DNA from: DATKDU01 sp035512595
GTDB lineage: Bacteria > Planctomycetota > Planctomycetia > Pirellulales > Pirellulaceae
Assembly (NCBI GenBank): GCA_035512595.1
Contig: DATKDU010000268.1
Coordinates: 1-15,349, forward strand
Direction: 5' to 3'
DNA: 15,349 nucleotides
Both the position numbers and the translations under genes were made by a program. Positions 5,874 to 12,550 of the stretch are shown here, piece by piece. The notes below the pieces were generated by a model. The model searched no databases. It was not told where the DNA came from and saw only the letters and a list, made by a program, of their open reading frames with translations. The first letter of the stretch is position 1. The number at the start of each line of letters is the position of its first letter.

Positions 5874-6344
5874 ATGATCGCGCAACCAAATATTCAAGCC
5901 CAGTCGAATCAACCCACTCACGCCATGGGACGAGTCATCACGCCGGTTACCGTTGAGAATCTGAAGGACCTGCTCGACGTCCGCGAGGGGAAGCTGCGAG
6001 ACGATCAGGTCCGTCGCGCAGCAGTCGCTGAAGCACTGGTTGACACTGGAGCGCGGTCTCTCGCACTGCCGACCTCGCTGATCCAGCAGCTAGGTCTGAC
6101 CAAAATGTCCACGCGCCCTGTAATGACCAGCAAGGGACCGTCTCTATCCGACACGTACGCCGCCGTAAGACTCACCATCCAAGGGCGAGACTGTACGCTC
6201 GACGTGACCGAGGTGCCCGATGGAGTTCCCGTCCTCATCGGACAAGTTCCGCTGGAGCTTCTCGATTTCGTCGTCGATCCCAAGAGCCAGCGTCTGGTTG
6301 GCGATCCGTGGCACGGCGGCGAGCATGTCCTGGACATGTACTAA
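5874..6344 (+). CDS. retroviral-type (clan AA) aspartic protease-like protein
   Basis: This 156-aa protein shows the single-domain retropepsin pattern: ALVDTGARSLALP at residues 54-66 with catalytic Asp57-Thr-Gly, flap region 80-110, and PVLIGQVPLELLDFVVD at 119-135, the usual second hydrophobic-Gly motif. Retropepsin-like proteins act as homodimers with one Asp from each chain. The N-terminus (1-45) is Gln/Asn rich and not part of the fold. No signal peptide, so cytoplasmic. The ATG at 5874 has a strong SD (GGAGGG). It lies between two genes that normally form one functional pair, with 48 bp before and 15 bp after. Its target is unknown; a neighbouring Tm-1-like or PEP-hydrolase-like protein is a guess from position. 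Confidence 0.8.
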   Translation: MIAQPNIQAQSNQPTHAMGRVITPVTVENLKDLLDVREGKLRDDQVRRAAVAEALVDTGARSLALPTSLIQQLGLTKMSTRPVMTSKGPSLSDTYAAVRLTIQGRDCTLDVTEVPDGVPVLIGQVPLELLDFVVDPKSQRLVGDPWHGGEHVLDMY

Positions 6345-6359
6345 CGCCAGTTTACATTC

Positions 6360-7208
6360 ATGGCCATTTTTCAACGCGAAATCGTTCTTGCCAAACTTCG
6401 CGCCAAAGTTGCCGCCGGACAACCGATCATCGGCGGCGGCGCTGGCACCGGCATTTCCGCCAAGATGTCCGAAGCCGGCGGCATTGACCTTTTGGTGATC
6501 TACAACTCGGGCCGCTTCCGCATGGGAGGCCGCGGTTCACTGGCCGGGCTGATGCCTTATGGCGACGCCAACGCGATCGTCATGGAGATGGCCAGCGAAG
6601 TGCTGCCGGTCGTGAAGCACACGCCCGTGCTGGCCGGCGTCTGCGGCACCGATCCGTTTCGCTTGATGAAGCTGTTTCTCAAGCAGGTCGATGAAGCGGG
6701 CTTCTCGGGGGTGCAGAATTTTCCGACGGTCGGCCTGATCGACGGCACGTTCCGCCAGAACCTGGAAGAAACCGAGATGGGCTTCGGCCTGGAGGTGGAA
6801 ATGATCCGCCAGGCGCACGAGCTGGGGCTACTCACCACGCCGTACTGCTTCAACGAGGAGGAGGCGGCGGCAATGGCCAAGGCCGGCGCGGACATTCTCA
6901 TCCCCCACATGGGGCTCACGACCAAGGGCTCGATCGGCGCTTCCACGGCACTCACCCTCGAACAATCCGCCCAGCGCGTCCAGGCGCTCCACGACGCGGC
7001 CAAGCGAGTGAACAAGGACGTTCTCGTCCTCTGCCACGGCGGCCCGATTGCCGAGCCCGCCGACGCCCAGTACATCCTCGACCACACGGAAGGGATCGTT
7101 GGTTTCTACGGTGCTTCGAGCATGGAGCGATTGCCGGTCGAGCCGGCGATTCGGGAGCGGGTGAGGGAGTTTGGTCGTATCTCGTTTGCCCGTGGAAGGG
7201 GGTCATGA
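6360..7208 (+). CDS. phosphoenolpyruvate hydrolase-like TIM-barrel protein
   Basis: This 282-aa protein of the PEP_hydrolase family (also annotated as TIM-barrel signal transduction protein) corresponds to the C-terminal half of plant Tm-1. Conserved stretches are GGGAGTGISAKMSEAGGIDLL (25-45), IYNSGRFRM (48-55), LAGVCGTDPF (91-100), GVQNFPTVGLIDG (117-129), IPHMGLTTKGSIG (181-193) and CHGGPI (225-230). The reaction is poorly known; enolase-superfamily-like or PEP-cleaving activity has been proposed for the fold. The ATG at 6360 follows the protease stop by 15 bp with no SD. Together with the Tm-1-like gene it reconstitutes a split Tm-1. The homology is clear; the biochemical role is not. Confidence 0.9.
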   Translation: MAIFQREIVLAKLRAKVAAGQPIIGGGAGTGISAKMSEAGGIDLLVIYNSGRFRMGGRGSLAGLMPYGDANAIVMEMASEVLPVVKHTPVLAGVCGTDPFRLMKLFLKQVDEAGFSGVQNFPTVGLIDGTFRQNLEETEMGFGLEVEMIRQAHELGLLTTPYCFNEEEAAAMAKAGADILIPHMGLTTKGSIGASTALTLEQSAQRVQALHDAAKRVNKDVLVLCHGGPIAEPADAQYILDHTEGIVGFYGASSMERLPVEPAIRERVREFGRISFARGRGS

Positions 7209-7531
7209 CCGCCACCCTGTATTCCCTCAACCTCTCGGTCGATCCGTCGTGGCCCCAGTCAAAGCGACCTTGACGATCGATTGCCCCCCTGGCGCCCAAC
7301 GCGAGGCGGTCAGTCACATTTGGGCATTTCGATTGCGATCGAAGCAATCCGTTCGATGGAAGCAAGGAAAAACACAAAATACACGAAAGCGAGTTGAACG
7401 TGACGAACTTCCTTTTCCACAGGCGACCGTGGCTCCCACTCGTGACCTTCGTCTGCGTCGTGGTTCCCTCTCGCGCACGAATTAACCTCGCCATCCTTTC
7501 AAGGTAGACTTGAGAGTAGGAGGGTGCCCAC
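7209..7531. other. gene-free stretch before the toxin-antitoxin pair
   Basis: About 320 bp with no convincing gene. A 21-codon frame starts in ATGA overlap with the preceding stop but shows nothing recognisable. An A-rich tract (7368-7400) resembles degraded intergenic repeats seen elsewhere in such genomes. The right end holds the antitoxin leader. Confidence 0.5.
7499..7513. promoter_or_regulatory. possible operator of the toxin-antitoxin operon
   Basis: TCAAG (7499-7503) and CTTGA (7509-7513) form a perfect 5-bp inverted repeat with a 5-nt centre, about 18 bp before the antitoxin start. VapBC complexes usually bind such repeats to repress their own promoter. It is short, so the call is weak. 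Confidence 0.35.
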
Positions 7532-7777
7532 ATGAGCCAAGCCATTCAATTCACAACGACCGTATTGCCCGGCCATAGAATCGAAGTCGCTTCGCCGGAT
7601 CTGTCGGAAGGGCAAACCGTCCAGGTGATCGTCATTCCCGCCACGCACAAGGCGGAACAGCGGCCAGGATCGCTGCTGGACTTCCTGCAATCGTTGCCCC
7701 CCGGCCCGCGCAGCGCCGCTAGTTGGGAAGAATTGGACCGTCAGTTTCAAGAGGAGCGGGACGCTTGGGATCGCTAG
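7532..7777 (+). CDS. VapB-type antitoxin
   Basis: This 81-residue protein begins with an extended beta region (IQFTTTVLPGHRIEVASPDLSEG, then VQVIVIP), as in swapped-hairpin-like antitoxin N-termini. It ends in a disordered, acidic toxin-binding tail (LLDFLQSLPPGPRSAASWEELDRQFQEERDAWDR). The ATG at 7532 has a strong SD (GGAGGG, 7 nt upstream). The stop overlaps the start of a PIN-domain gene by 13 bp. The antitoxin should bind and block the PIN ribonuclease and, with it, repress the operon. Confidence rests on tail type, size and partner rather than on a strong DNA-binding motif. Confidence 0.85.
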   Translation: MSQAIQFTTTVLPGHRIEVASPDLSEGQTVQVIVIPATHKAEQRPGSLLDFLQSLPPGPRSAASWEELDRQFQEERDAWDR

Positions 7778-8214
7778 CGCTGCCAGCAGCGGGAACGGTG
7801 TACGTTGATGCGCAGGCGATCATCTATAGCGTTGAGCGGCATCCGCGTTATGCCTCGTTATTGACTCCGCTCTGGGTCGCGCAGCACGCGCAGCAAGTCG
7901 TTGTCATCAGCAGTCACCTGGCGCTGCTTGAGTGTCTTGTCCTCCCTCTTCGGACCGGTGATGCCTCGCTCGTTGCCGATTTCGAGAAGGCGTTGCAGCC
8001 GCCCGGAATCGATTTGATTCCCATCGATGACGCCATCCTCCGTGCAGCGGCCAATCTGCGGGCACAGAATCCGGCGATGCGCACGCCTGATGCGCTCCAT
8101 CTGGCCACCGCACAAATCGCCGGCGCGGCATTAGTTGTCACAAACGACCACCGCTGGCGTGGAATGCCAGGTTTGGCCGTCGAGATCCTCGACGACGTGC
8201 TCGTCAGGCCTTGA
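7765..8214 (+). CDS. VapC-type PIN-domain ribonuclease toxin
   Basis: This 149-aa PIN-domain protein has all four acidic active-site residues expected for Mg-dependent RNase activity: Asp15 (VYVDAQ), Glu56 (LALLECLV), Asp109 (RTPDALHLATA) and Asp128 (VVTNDHRW). The start is taken as TTG at 7765, because GAGGAG (7751-7756) lies 8 nt upstream and this yields a normal PIN N-terminus. An ATG further up at 7723 would add 14 residues lying wholly inside antitoxin coding sequence. The 13-bp overlap with the antitoxin plus a weak TTG start would keep toxin below antitoxin. VapC toxins cut tRNA or rRNA; the target here cannot be read. Confidence 0.9.
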   Translation: MGSLALPAAGTVYVDAQAIIYSVERHPRYASLLTPLWVAQHAQQVVVISSHLALLECLVLPLRTGDASLVADFEKALQPPGIDLIPIDDAILRAAANLRAQNPAMRTPDALHLATAQIAGAALVVTNDHRWRGMPGLAVEILDDVLVRP

Positions 8215-8228
8215 CGGCCGAGAGGCCG
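8215..8228 (+). terminator. short GNRA-loop hairpin after the toxin stop
   Basis: CGGCC and GGCCG pair over 5 bp around a GAGA tetraloop, starting at the base after the toxin stop codon. There is no T-tract, so it is at best a 3'-end stabiliser or weak terminator. Confidence 0.3.
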
Positions 8229-8432
8229 AGCCGACGATCTTGGGGACGACATGACGTTTCAACCGGGCATTCGCCCTTCACGCTCCCGCTGAAAAACTTT
8301 CCTATTTTTCGACTCAAGTGACCAAAGGTGTCAACGCCCAAGCGTCTAATAATGAGCGGTAGTGGTGCGCGCTGCCAGGCCGGAAGTTCCGATGCCGCTC
8401 CGCTTTGCCGCGGGGAACCGCGAGCGCGACGT

Positions 8433-8459
8433 TTGACACACTCCCACCATGACTGTCAA
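8433..8459. promoter_or_regulatory. TTGACA/TGTCAA inverted repeat
   Basis: A perfect TTGACA at 8433-8438 on plus is mirrored by TGTCAA at 8454-8459, giving a -35 hexamer facing each way with a 15-nt centre. No good -10 is found at 16-18 nt on plus. It may be an operator for the following gene. The rest of 8229-8470 shows nothing clear. Confidence 0.25.
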
Positions 8460-8470
8460 CTAAACCACTA

Positions 8471-8839
8471 ATGAACACAAAGACACAATCTGATGATTCG
8501 CGGCTCGCCGGGCGCGTTTGGCGGATTGCTCACGATCCGCGCAAAGTCCCCCGCAAGACGCGGAACGGGATCAGGACGGGAAAAGCGCTTATTAAAGGAA
8601 AATCGCCCCGTTTCGCTAACCCTATACTGAACAAATGGTTAAGTGACGTTTCGGGGCTGAAAAAACTCACCAAATCGCTTATCACCGGCGTGAGACGCGC
8701 GCCGTCGCTCGGCCAGTCCCCAGGGGGAGCGGGCCCGAGTAAACTCTTGTGGGATCGGGAGAGGGGTTTGCTCCTCGTTGATCCGAAGTCCCTGTCGCAG
8801 CAATCTTTGCGCCGACTCACAAAGGTGATCGGACGATGA
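8471..8839 (+). CDS. small basic hypothetical protein, doubtful
   Basis: This 122-residue frame is strongly basic (many Lys and Arg, e.g. DPRKVPRKTRNGIRTGKALIKGK) with no signal peptide, membrane segment or known domain. The C-terminal part, WDRERGLLLVDPKSLSQQSLRRLTKVIG, looks like a folded beta-alpha unit. There is no SD at the ATG, and the first codons (ATGAACACAAAGACAC) resemble a short intergenic repeat motif, so the true start may be later or absent. Codon choice is more relaxed (more A/T in third positions) than in the sulfatase gene 31 bp downstream. It is either a recently acquired or orphan gene, or a chance frame. Confidence 0.45.
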   Translation: MNTKTQSDDSRLAGRVWRIAHDPRKVPRKTRNGIRTGKALIKGKSPRFANPILNKWLSDVSGLKKLTKSLITGVRRAPSLGQSPGGAGPSKLLWDRERGLLLVDPKSLSQQSLRRLTKVIGR

Positions 8840-8870
8840 ATTAAGTCTTGTGCGGAGGATTCGTGACGCC

Positions 8871-10550
8871 ATGAAGATCAACCTCGACTGCCGACGTCCC
8901 CTCGTTTGCCTGCTCGTGCTCGTTTGTCTGGCGATACTCGCCGCAGGCTCGAGTGCTGCCGAGCGCCCCAACATCCTCTGGATCAGCCTGGAGGACATTA
9001 GTGCCGACCTCGGCTGCTACGGCGATGAATATGCCGTGACGCCCAATATGGACGCGCTGGCGAAGGAGGGCTGCCGGTTCACGCGGGCGTTTACGCATGC
9101 CGGCGTCTGCGCTCCGTCCCGCAGCGGACTGATCACCGGCATGCACCCTACGACAATCGGCACGCACTTCATGCGCTGCAAGGGAGTGCCGCCGGCCCAT
9201 GTGAAGTGCTTTACGGAGTATCTGCGCGCCGCCGGGTACTACTGCACCAACGACAGCAAGACCGACTACAACTTCGACGCGCCGCTGACGGCGTGGGACG
9301 ACAATCGGGGCGGAGCTCATTGGCGAAATCGGCCGACGAAGGAGACCCCCTTTTTTGCGGTCATCAACCTCACCACGACGCACGAGAGCCAAATCCGGGC
9401 TCCCGAGGCGCAGCTCCAGCAGCGCCGCGATTCGCTGGCCCCGCACGAGCTGCATGATCCGGCCAAGGCCGTCCTGCCGCCGTACTATCCCGACACGCCC
9501 ATCGTCCGCCGCGACATGGCCAACTATTACGACAACCTCACCTGGACCGATCGCCGCGTCGGACAGATTCTGAAGGACCTCGAAGAGGACGGCCTGGCCG
9601 ACAGCACGGTCGTCTTCTGCTGGGGAGATCACGGACGCGGATTGCCGCGGGGCAAACGCTGGATCTACGACAGCGGCATTCACGTGCCGCTGATCGTCCG
9701 CTGGCCGGGGAAGATTGAGCCGGGGAGCGTGCGCGACGATCTGGTCTGCTTCTTGGACTTCGCGCCGACGATGCTCGCCCTGGCCGGCATCGAGCGGCCC
9801 GAGCACTTGCAGGGGCAGGTGTTTTTTGGGGACGAGCGAGCACCCGATCGCGAGTACATCTATGCGGCCCGCGACCGGATGGATGAGACGCTCGACATCA
9901 TCCGCGCGGTGCGCGACAAGCGGTTCAAGTACATCCGCAACTACCGCCCCGACCTGCCGTACGCTCAGCCAATCACGTACATGGATGAAATGCCGACGAT
10001 GCGCCAGTGGCGACGCCTGGCGGCGGAGGACAAGCTTGTCGGCCCCCAAAAAATCTTTTTCGAGCCGGCCAAGCCGGTCGAGGAACTGTACGACACCGAC
10101 AACGACCCGCACGAGATCCACAACCTGGCCGGCGATCCGAAATACGCCGGCGAGTTGGCCCGGCTGCGAGCGGCACATGAAAAGTGGCGCGAGGAGACCG
10201 GAGATCTGGGGCTGATTCCCGAGGCCGAGTTGATGGAGCGGGTCCGCCCCGGCGGCAAGTGGTCGCTTACCGCCGATCCGACCATTGCCACCAGCGGCGG
10301 CAAAACGACGATCGCCTGCGCGACCGAAGGGGCCTCGATTGCGTATCGCATTGCTGACCCGGGCGACCGCCTGCGGGAAGCACCGGCAGCCAAGGGGAAG
10401 AAAGGGAATGCTGCCAAGAATGCTGCCGCCGCCCCGCGTGAGCGCTGGCTGCTCTACACGGGGCCGATCGAAGTGCCGGCCGGCAAGTCGGTGTATGCCA
10501 AGGCTTGCCGGCTGGGATATCGGGACAGCCAGATCGTCAGTAGCCGGTAG
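8871..10550 (+). CDS. secreted sulfatase with C-terminal chitobiase-like domain
   Basis: This 559-aa formylglycine sulfatase (alkaline phosphatase superfamily, S1 type) carries a signal peptide at 1-30 (LVCLLVLVCLAILAAGSSAA), so it acts outside the cytoplasm. The core holds the metal site after ILWISLEDI (Glu-Asp where many members have Asp-Asp), the modification motif CAPSR with Cys80 to become formylglycine, a TTTHES loop, and GDHGRG with the second metal pair. The last roughly 95 residues (from about 465) form an Ig-like CHB_HEX_C-type module split by a Lys/Ala-rich insert (KGKKGNAAKNAAAA). Such enzymes desulfate polysaccharides such as algal or mucin glycans; the substrate is unknown. The ATG at 8871 has GGAGG 12 nt upstream. 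A formylglycine-generating enzyme must be encoded elsewhere. Confidence 0.95.
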   Translation: MKINLDCRRPLVCLLVLVCLAILAAGSSAAERPNILWISLEDISADLGCYGDEYAVTPNMDALAKEGCRFTRAFTHAGVCAPSRSGLITGMHPTTIGTHFMRCKGVPPAHVKCFTEYLRAAGYYCTNDSKTDYNFDAPLTAWDDNRGGAHWRNRPTKETPFFAVINLTTTHESQIRAPEAQLQQRRDSLAPHELHDPAKAVLPPYYPDTPIVRRDMANYYDNLTWTDRRVGQILKDLEEDGLADSTVVFCWGDHGRGLPRGKRWIYDSGIHVPLIVRWPGKIEPGSVRDDLVCFLDFAPTMLALAGIERPEHLQGQVFFGDERAPDREYIYAARDRMDETLDIIRAVRDKRFKYIRNYRPDLPYAQPITYMDEMPTMRQWRRLAAEDKLVGPQKIFFEPAKPVEELYDTDNDPHEIHNLAGDPKYAGELARLRAAHEKWREETGDLGLIPEAELMERVRPGGKWSLTADPTIATSGGKTTIACATEGASIAYRIADPGDRLREAPAAKGKKGNAAKNAAAAPRERWLLYTGPIEVPAGKSVYAKACRLGYRDSQIVSSR

Positions 10551-10558
10551 GGCTACTG
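10538..10558. terminator. hairpin spanning both convergent stop codons
   Basis: CAGTAGCC (10538-10545) and GGCTACTG (10551-10558) pair perfectly over 8 bp around the 5-nt loop GGTAG. The sulfatase stop (10548-10550) ends the loop, and the stop of the opposing gene (10553-10555) lies in the right arm. There is no T-tract on either side, so rho-independent action is uncertain, but the symmetry suits a shared 3' end. Confidence 0.5.
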
Positions 10559-11776
10559 CTCGTCCGGCTCATCGGGAGTTGGCCGCGGCGGTGACGCCGG
10601 ACTGGCCGAATCGCCCGCTTCGCTGCCGCTACCTGCCGCGGCGGTCGATTCGCGTCTGGCCTTCTCGGCCGCCAGTTTTTCCGCCGCTTCCTTCTCGGCG
10701 GCTTCGGCCTCTGCGGCGAGTTGGGCCTTGTCCTCGTCCGTCAAGATGCGGTCCTCTTCGGTCGGGTCGATGTTCAGCCACTTGTTACGAAGGTCCTCTG
10801 AAACCGATTCGCGCCAGATGGCGAGAACTTCCTTCACGTTGACGTGCGGATTGCCCCGCTCGTTCCCCTTCTTGCCTCCCTGGATCGGCTGGAGGGGCGC
10901 CCACAGCATGTCGATCCGCGCGCTGTCGCCGTAATAGTTGCCGCCGATGATCTCTCCCTTGTCGTTCGTATCCAGAGTGTAGTGGAAATACATCGTCTGA
11001 TTGGCATCGGGGCCTTTATTGTGCTCCTGCGGGGTGTTCATGCGGTAGCGGATCGACACCTTCACCTCGGATTGCCGGTCGGACAGCTTCTTGACCGTGG
11101 AGCCGTAGGTGTAGATTGGGTAATTGATCACCACCTCGCCGACAGCGGTATCCATGCCGACGGGGTGCTCGCCGCGGCCCAGCCAGTTGGTGAGCGAGAT
11201 GTGAAAAATGCCGGGGTTGATGGCGGCGTCTTCACCGCCGAGGAACTCGGTGTCGGTGTACATGTAGATTTCGGCCAGCATTCCCTTGATGTCCGCCGGA
11301 GTGAAGACGACGCCGTTGCGGGTCACGCTGTGCTGCGGCTCGGCGTGGCGCATCGCGGCGGCGGTCCAGCCGTTGCAATGGCCGTACCAACTCGGCGTGC
11401 GCGGTCCGCGGAAGCGGCCCAGGCCGAACAGCCCGCGCCGCGGCCCAGAGTCGTCACCAAAGCGTGCGCCGCGATGGGCGCCGACGTCGCGCCGTTCGTA
11501 CTCCGTCGCCAGCATTTGCCCCCGATGAAACGCCATGTCGTACTTTCGCATGGCGGACACCGTGCCCCCCCCTTTGTCGGGATAGTCGTGACCCGCGTAC
11601 GGAACGCGGAAGCCTGGGACCTTCCCCTCCAGCGGCAGATCGTCGAGCGTCAGCACCAGGTCGCTGCCCCACCACTGCTTGTACGCTTGCTTCTGGTAGT
11701 CGATCTCTTTTTTGGCGATGGGCCCTTGGGAGGTCAGCGTGATGACCAGGGCGATAGCCGAGAGGGTGGCGTGCAT
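10553..11776 (-). CDS. transglutaminase-like (TGase_elicitor-type) protein
   Basis: This 407-aa protein has SWYGHCNGWTAAAM at 129-142 with Cys134, GIFHISLTNWLG at 189-200 with His192, and GMDTAVGEVVINYP at 207-220 with Asp209. That Cys-His-Asp order and the EV...N.P stretch resemble the transglutaminase family of oomycete GP42 elicitors and their bacterial relatives, which link Gln to Lys side chains. A hydrophobic N-terminus (residues 4-15) may be a short signal peptide. Residues 345-376 are a charged Ala/Glu/Lys helix and the last 30 are disordered and Pro/Ser rich. The ATG at 11776 has GAGGA about 9 nt upstream. It ends 2 bp from the sulfatase stop. Family assignment is by motif memory, so the activity is moderately sure. 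Confidence 0.65.
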   Translation of the reverse strand: MHATLSAIALVITLTSQGPIAKKEIDYQKQAYKQWWGSDLVLTLDDLPLEGKVPGFRVPYAGHDYPDKGGGTVSAMRKYDMAFHRGQMLATEYERRDVGAHRGARFGDDSGPRRGLFGLGRFRGPRTPSWYGHCNGWTAAAMRHAEPQHSVTRNGVVFTPADIKGMLAEIYMYTDTEFLGGEDAAINPGIFHISLTNWLGRGEHPVGMDTAVGEVVINYPIYTYGSTVKKLSDRQSEVKVSIRYRMNTPQEHNKGPDANQTMYFHYTLDTNDKGEIIGGNYYGDSARIDMLWAPLQPIQGGKKGNERGNPHVNVKEVLAIWRESVSEDLRNKWLNIDPTEEDRILTDEDKAQLAAEAEAAEKEAAEKLAAEKARRESTAAAGSGSEAGDSASPASPPRPTPDEPDEQ

Positions 11777-11928
11777 GGAGAATTCCTCGGGAGGTGGGAA
11801 AGAGCGGCAGCAATCAGGGTGCCAATGTCATCGAGCGCACGATCCGTCCACCGTGACGAAAACCGCGGCCGCCCGCGAGAGGCGTACACTCAAACTAATC
11901 CGCTGCCGCGGCCGCGGGCACTTAGGGA

Positions 11929-11969
11929 ACAAAAAAACACCCTCTGCCAGAGTATGGCACAAGGGTGTT
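11929..11969 (-). terminator. strong rho-independent terminator, minus strand
   Basis: On the minus strand AACACCCT (11969-11962) and AGGGTGTT (11943-11936) pair, with a nested TGCCA/TGGCA stem inside, followed by a run of T (complement of the A tract 11931-11937) and TGTT. It ends the transcript of the small secreted repeat protein, 45 bp after its stop. It also insulates the transglutaminase-like gene, whose start lies 153 bp further on. Confidence 0.85.
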
Positions 11970-12013
11970 GGTTGATCTGTGGTTCGCCCGGCCGCTGGCC
12001 GGCAGCACCTCGC

Positions 12014-12292
12014 TTAGCGGGCGCGGCCGAAGAACCCGGCACGGGCCATCTTCACATCGCCGCCCTTTTGGACGGGCGACTGAATCGGCTTCTGGGTCGG
12101 GGCCTGCACGGCCTTCTGCATGGGAGCCTGCACCGGCTTCTGGGCCGGGGAGACCTTTTGCACCGGCGCTTGCACCGGAGCCTGAACCGCCTTCTGGGCC
12201 GGGGCTTGGGCAGGCTTCTGCTCCTGAGCCGAGACCAACGTGGCGCTGAACGCAACCAGGGCACATCCGAGGATCATCGTGAATCGCCGCAT
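12014..12292 (-). CDS. small secreted Gln/Pro/Lys repeat protein
   Basis: This 92-residue protein has a clear signal peptide (MRRFTMILGCALVAFSATLVSA, cut before QEQ), then about seven imperfect units of the type K-[PA]-[VAI]-Q-[AS]-P-x-Q, and a basic aromatic end (GGDVKMARAGFFGRAR). The mature part has no hydrophobic core and should be extended or polyproline-like. The ATG at 12292 is preceded by GGAGAAACAGGAA; an upstream in-frame ATG at 12334 would bury the signal peptide and is rejected. It has its own strong terminator. The function is unknown. Regular Gln and Lys in an exported protein, next to a transglutaminase-like gene on the same strand, make it a possible cross-linking substrate (inference only). 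Confidence 0.75.
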   Translation of the reverse strand: MRRFTMILGCALVAFSATLVSAQEQKPAQAPAQKAVQAPVQAPVQKVSPAQKPVQAPMQKAVQAPTQKPIQSPVQKGGDVKMARAGFFGRAR

Positions 12293-12550
12293 TTCCTGTT
12301 TCTCCTGAAGTAAATCGAGGACACCATCCACCAAACGGCAATCTTAACCCGTCTTTTGCAGTTTTGCTAGGTGGTGGAATCCCCTTAAACGTTAAACTTT
12401 CGCAACCGCTGCTGCGATCGGGTCAGCAATTCTAGCACATGAAACCGGGCAGGCGACAAGTAACTGAGAATCGTGCAAATACGTGCTAAATGGTGGACTG
12501 GCAATGCGTTCGATCAATTGGGGGGCGCCGGACAATCTGGCACACCGGCG
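12293..12550. other. intergenic region between repeat protein and phosphorylase genes
   Basis: About 258 bp holding the promoter side of the small secreted gene and the 3' end of the phosphorylase operon. A 6-bp inverted repeat CGCCGG/CCGGCG (12526-12531 with 12545-12550) lies directly after the phosphorylase stop on the minus strand and is followed there by a run of C, not T; it is a weak terminator candidate. No small gene was found. Confidence 0.4.

Noticed and set aside
7171..7485. About 100-codon plus-strand frame after the PEP-hydrolase-like gene
   Set aside because: It overlaps the end of that gene in another frame, has no SD or domain, and its composition is not gene-like.
8328..8350. 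TGTCAAC followed by CGTCTAA, like an ECF sigma promoter
   Set aside because: The two boxes are only 7 nt apart; about 16 nt is required.
8841..10178. Long open frame on the minus strand opposite the sulfatase
   Set aside because: Antisense shadow of a high-GC gene; the plus strand has signal peptide, CAPSR motif and full sulfatase homology.
10844..12313. Long plus-strand open frame opposite the transglutaminase-like and repeat-protein genes
   Set aside because: Its protein is low-complexity antisense sequence; it crosses a strong terminator and two genes with clear signals on the other strand.
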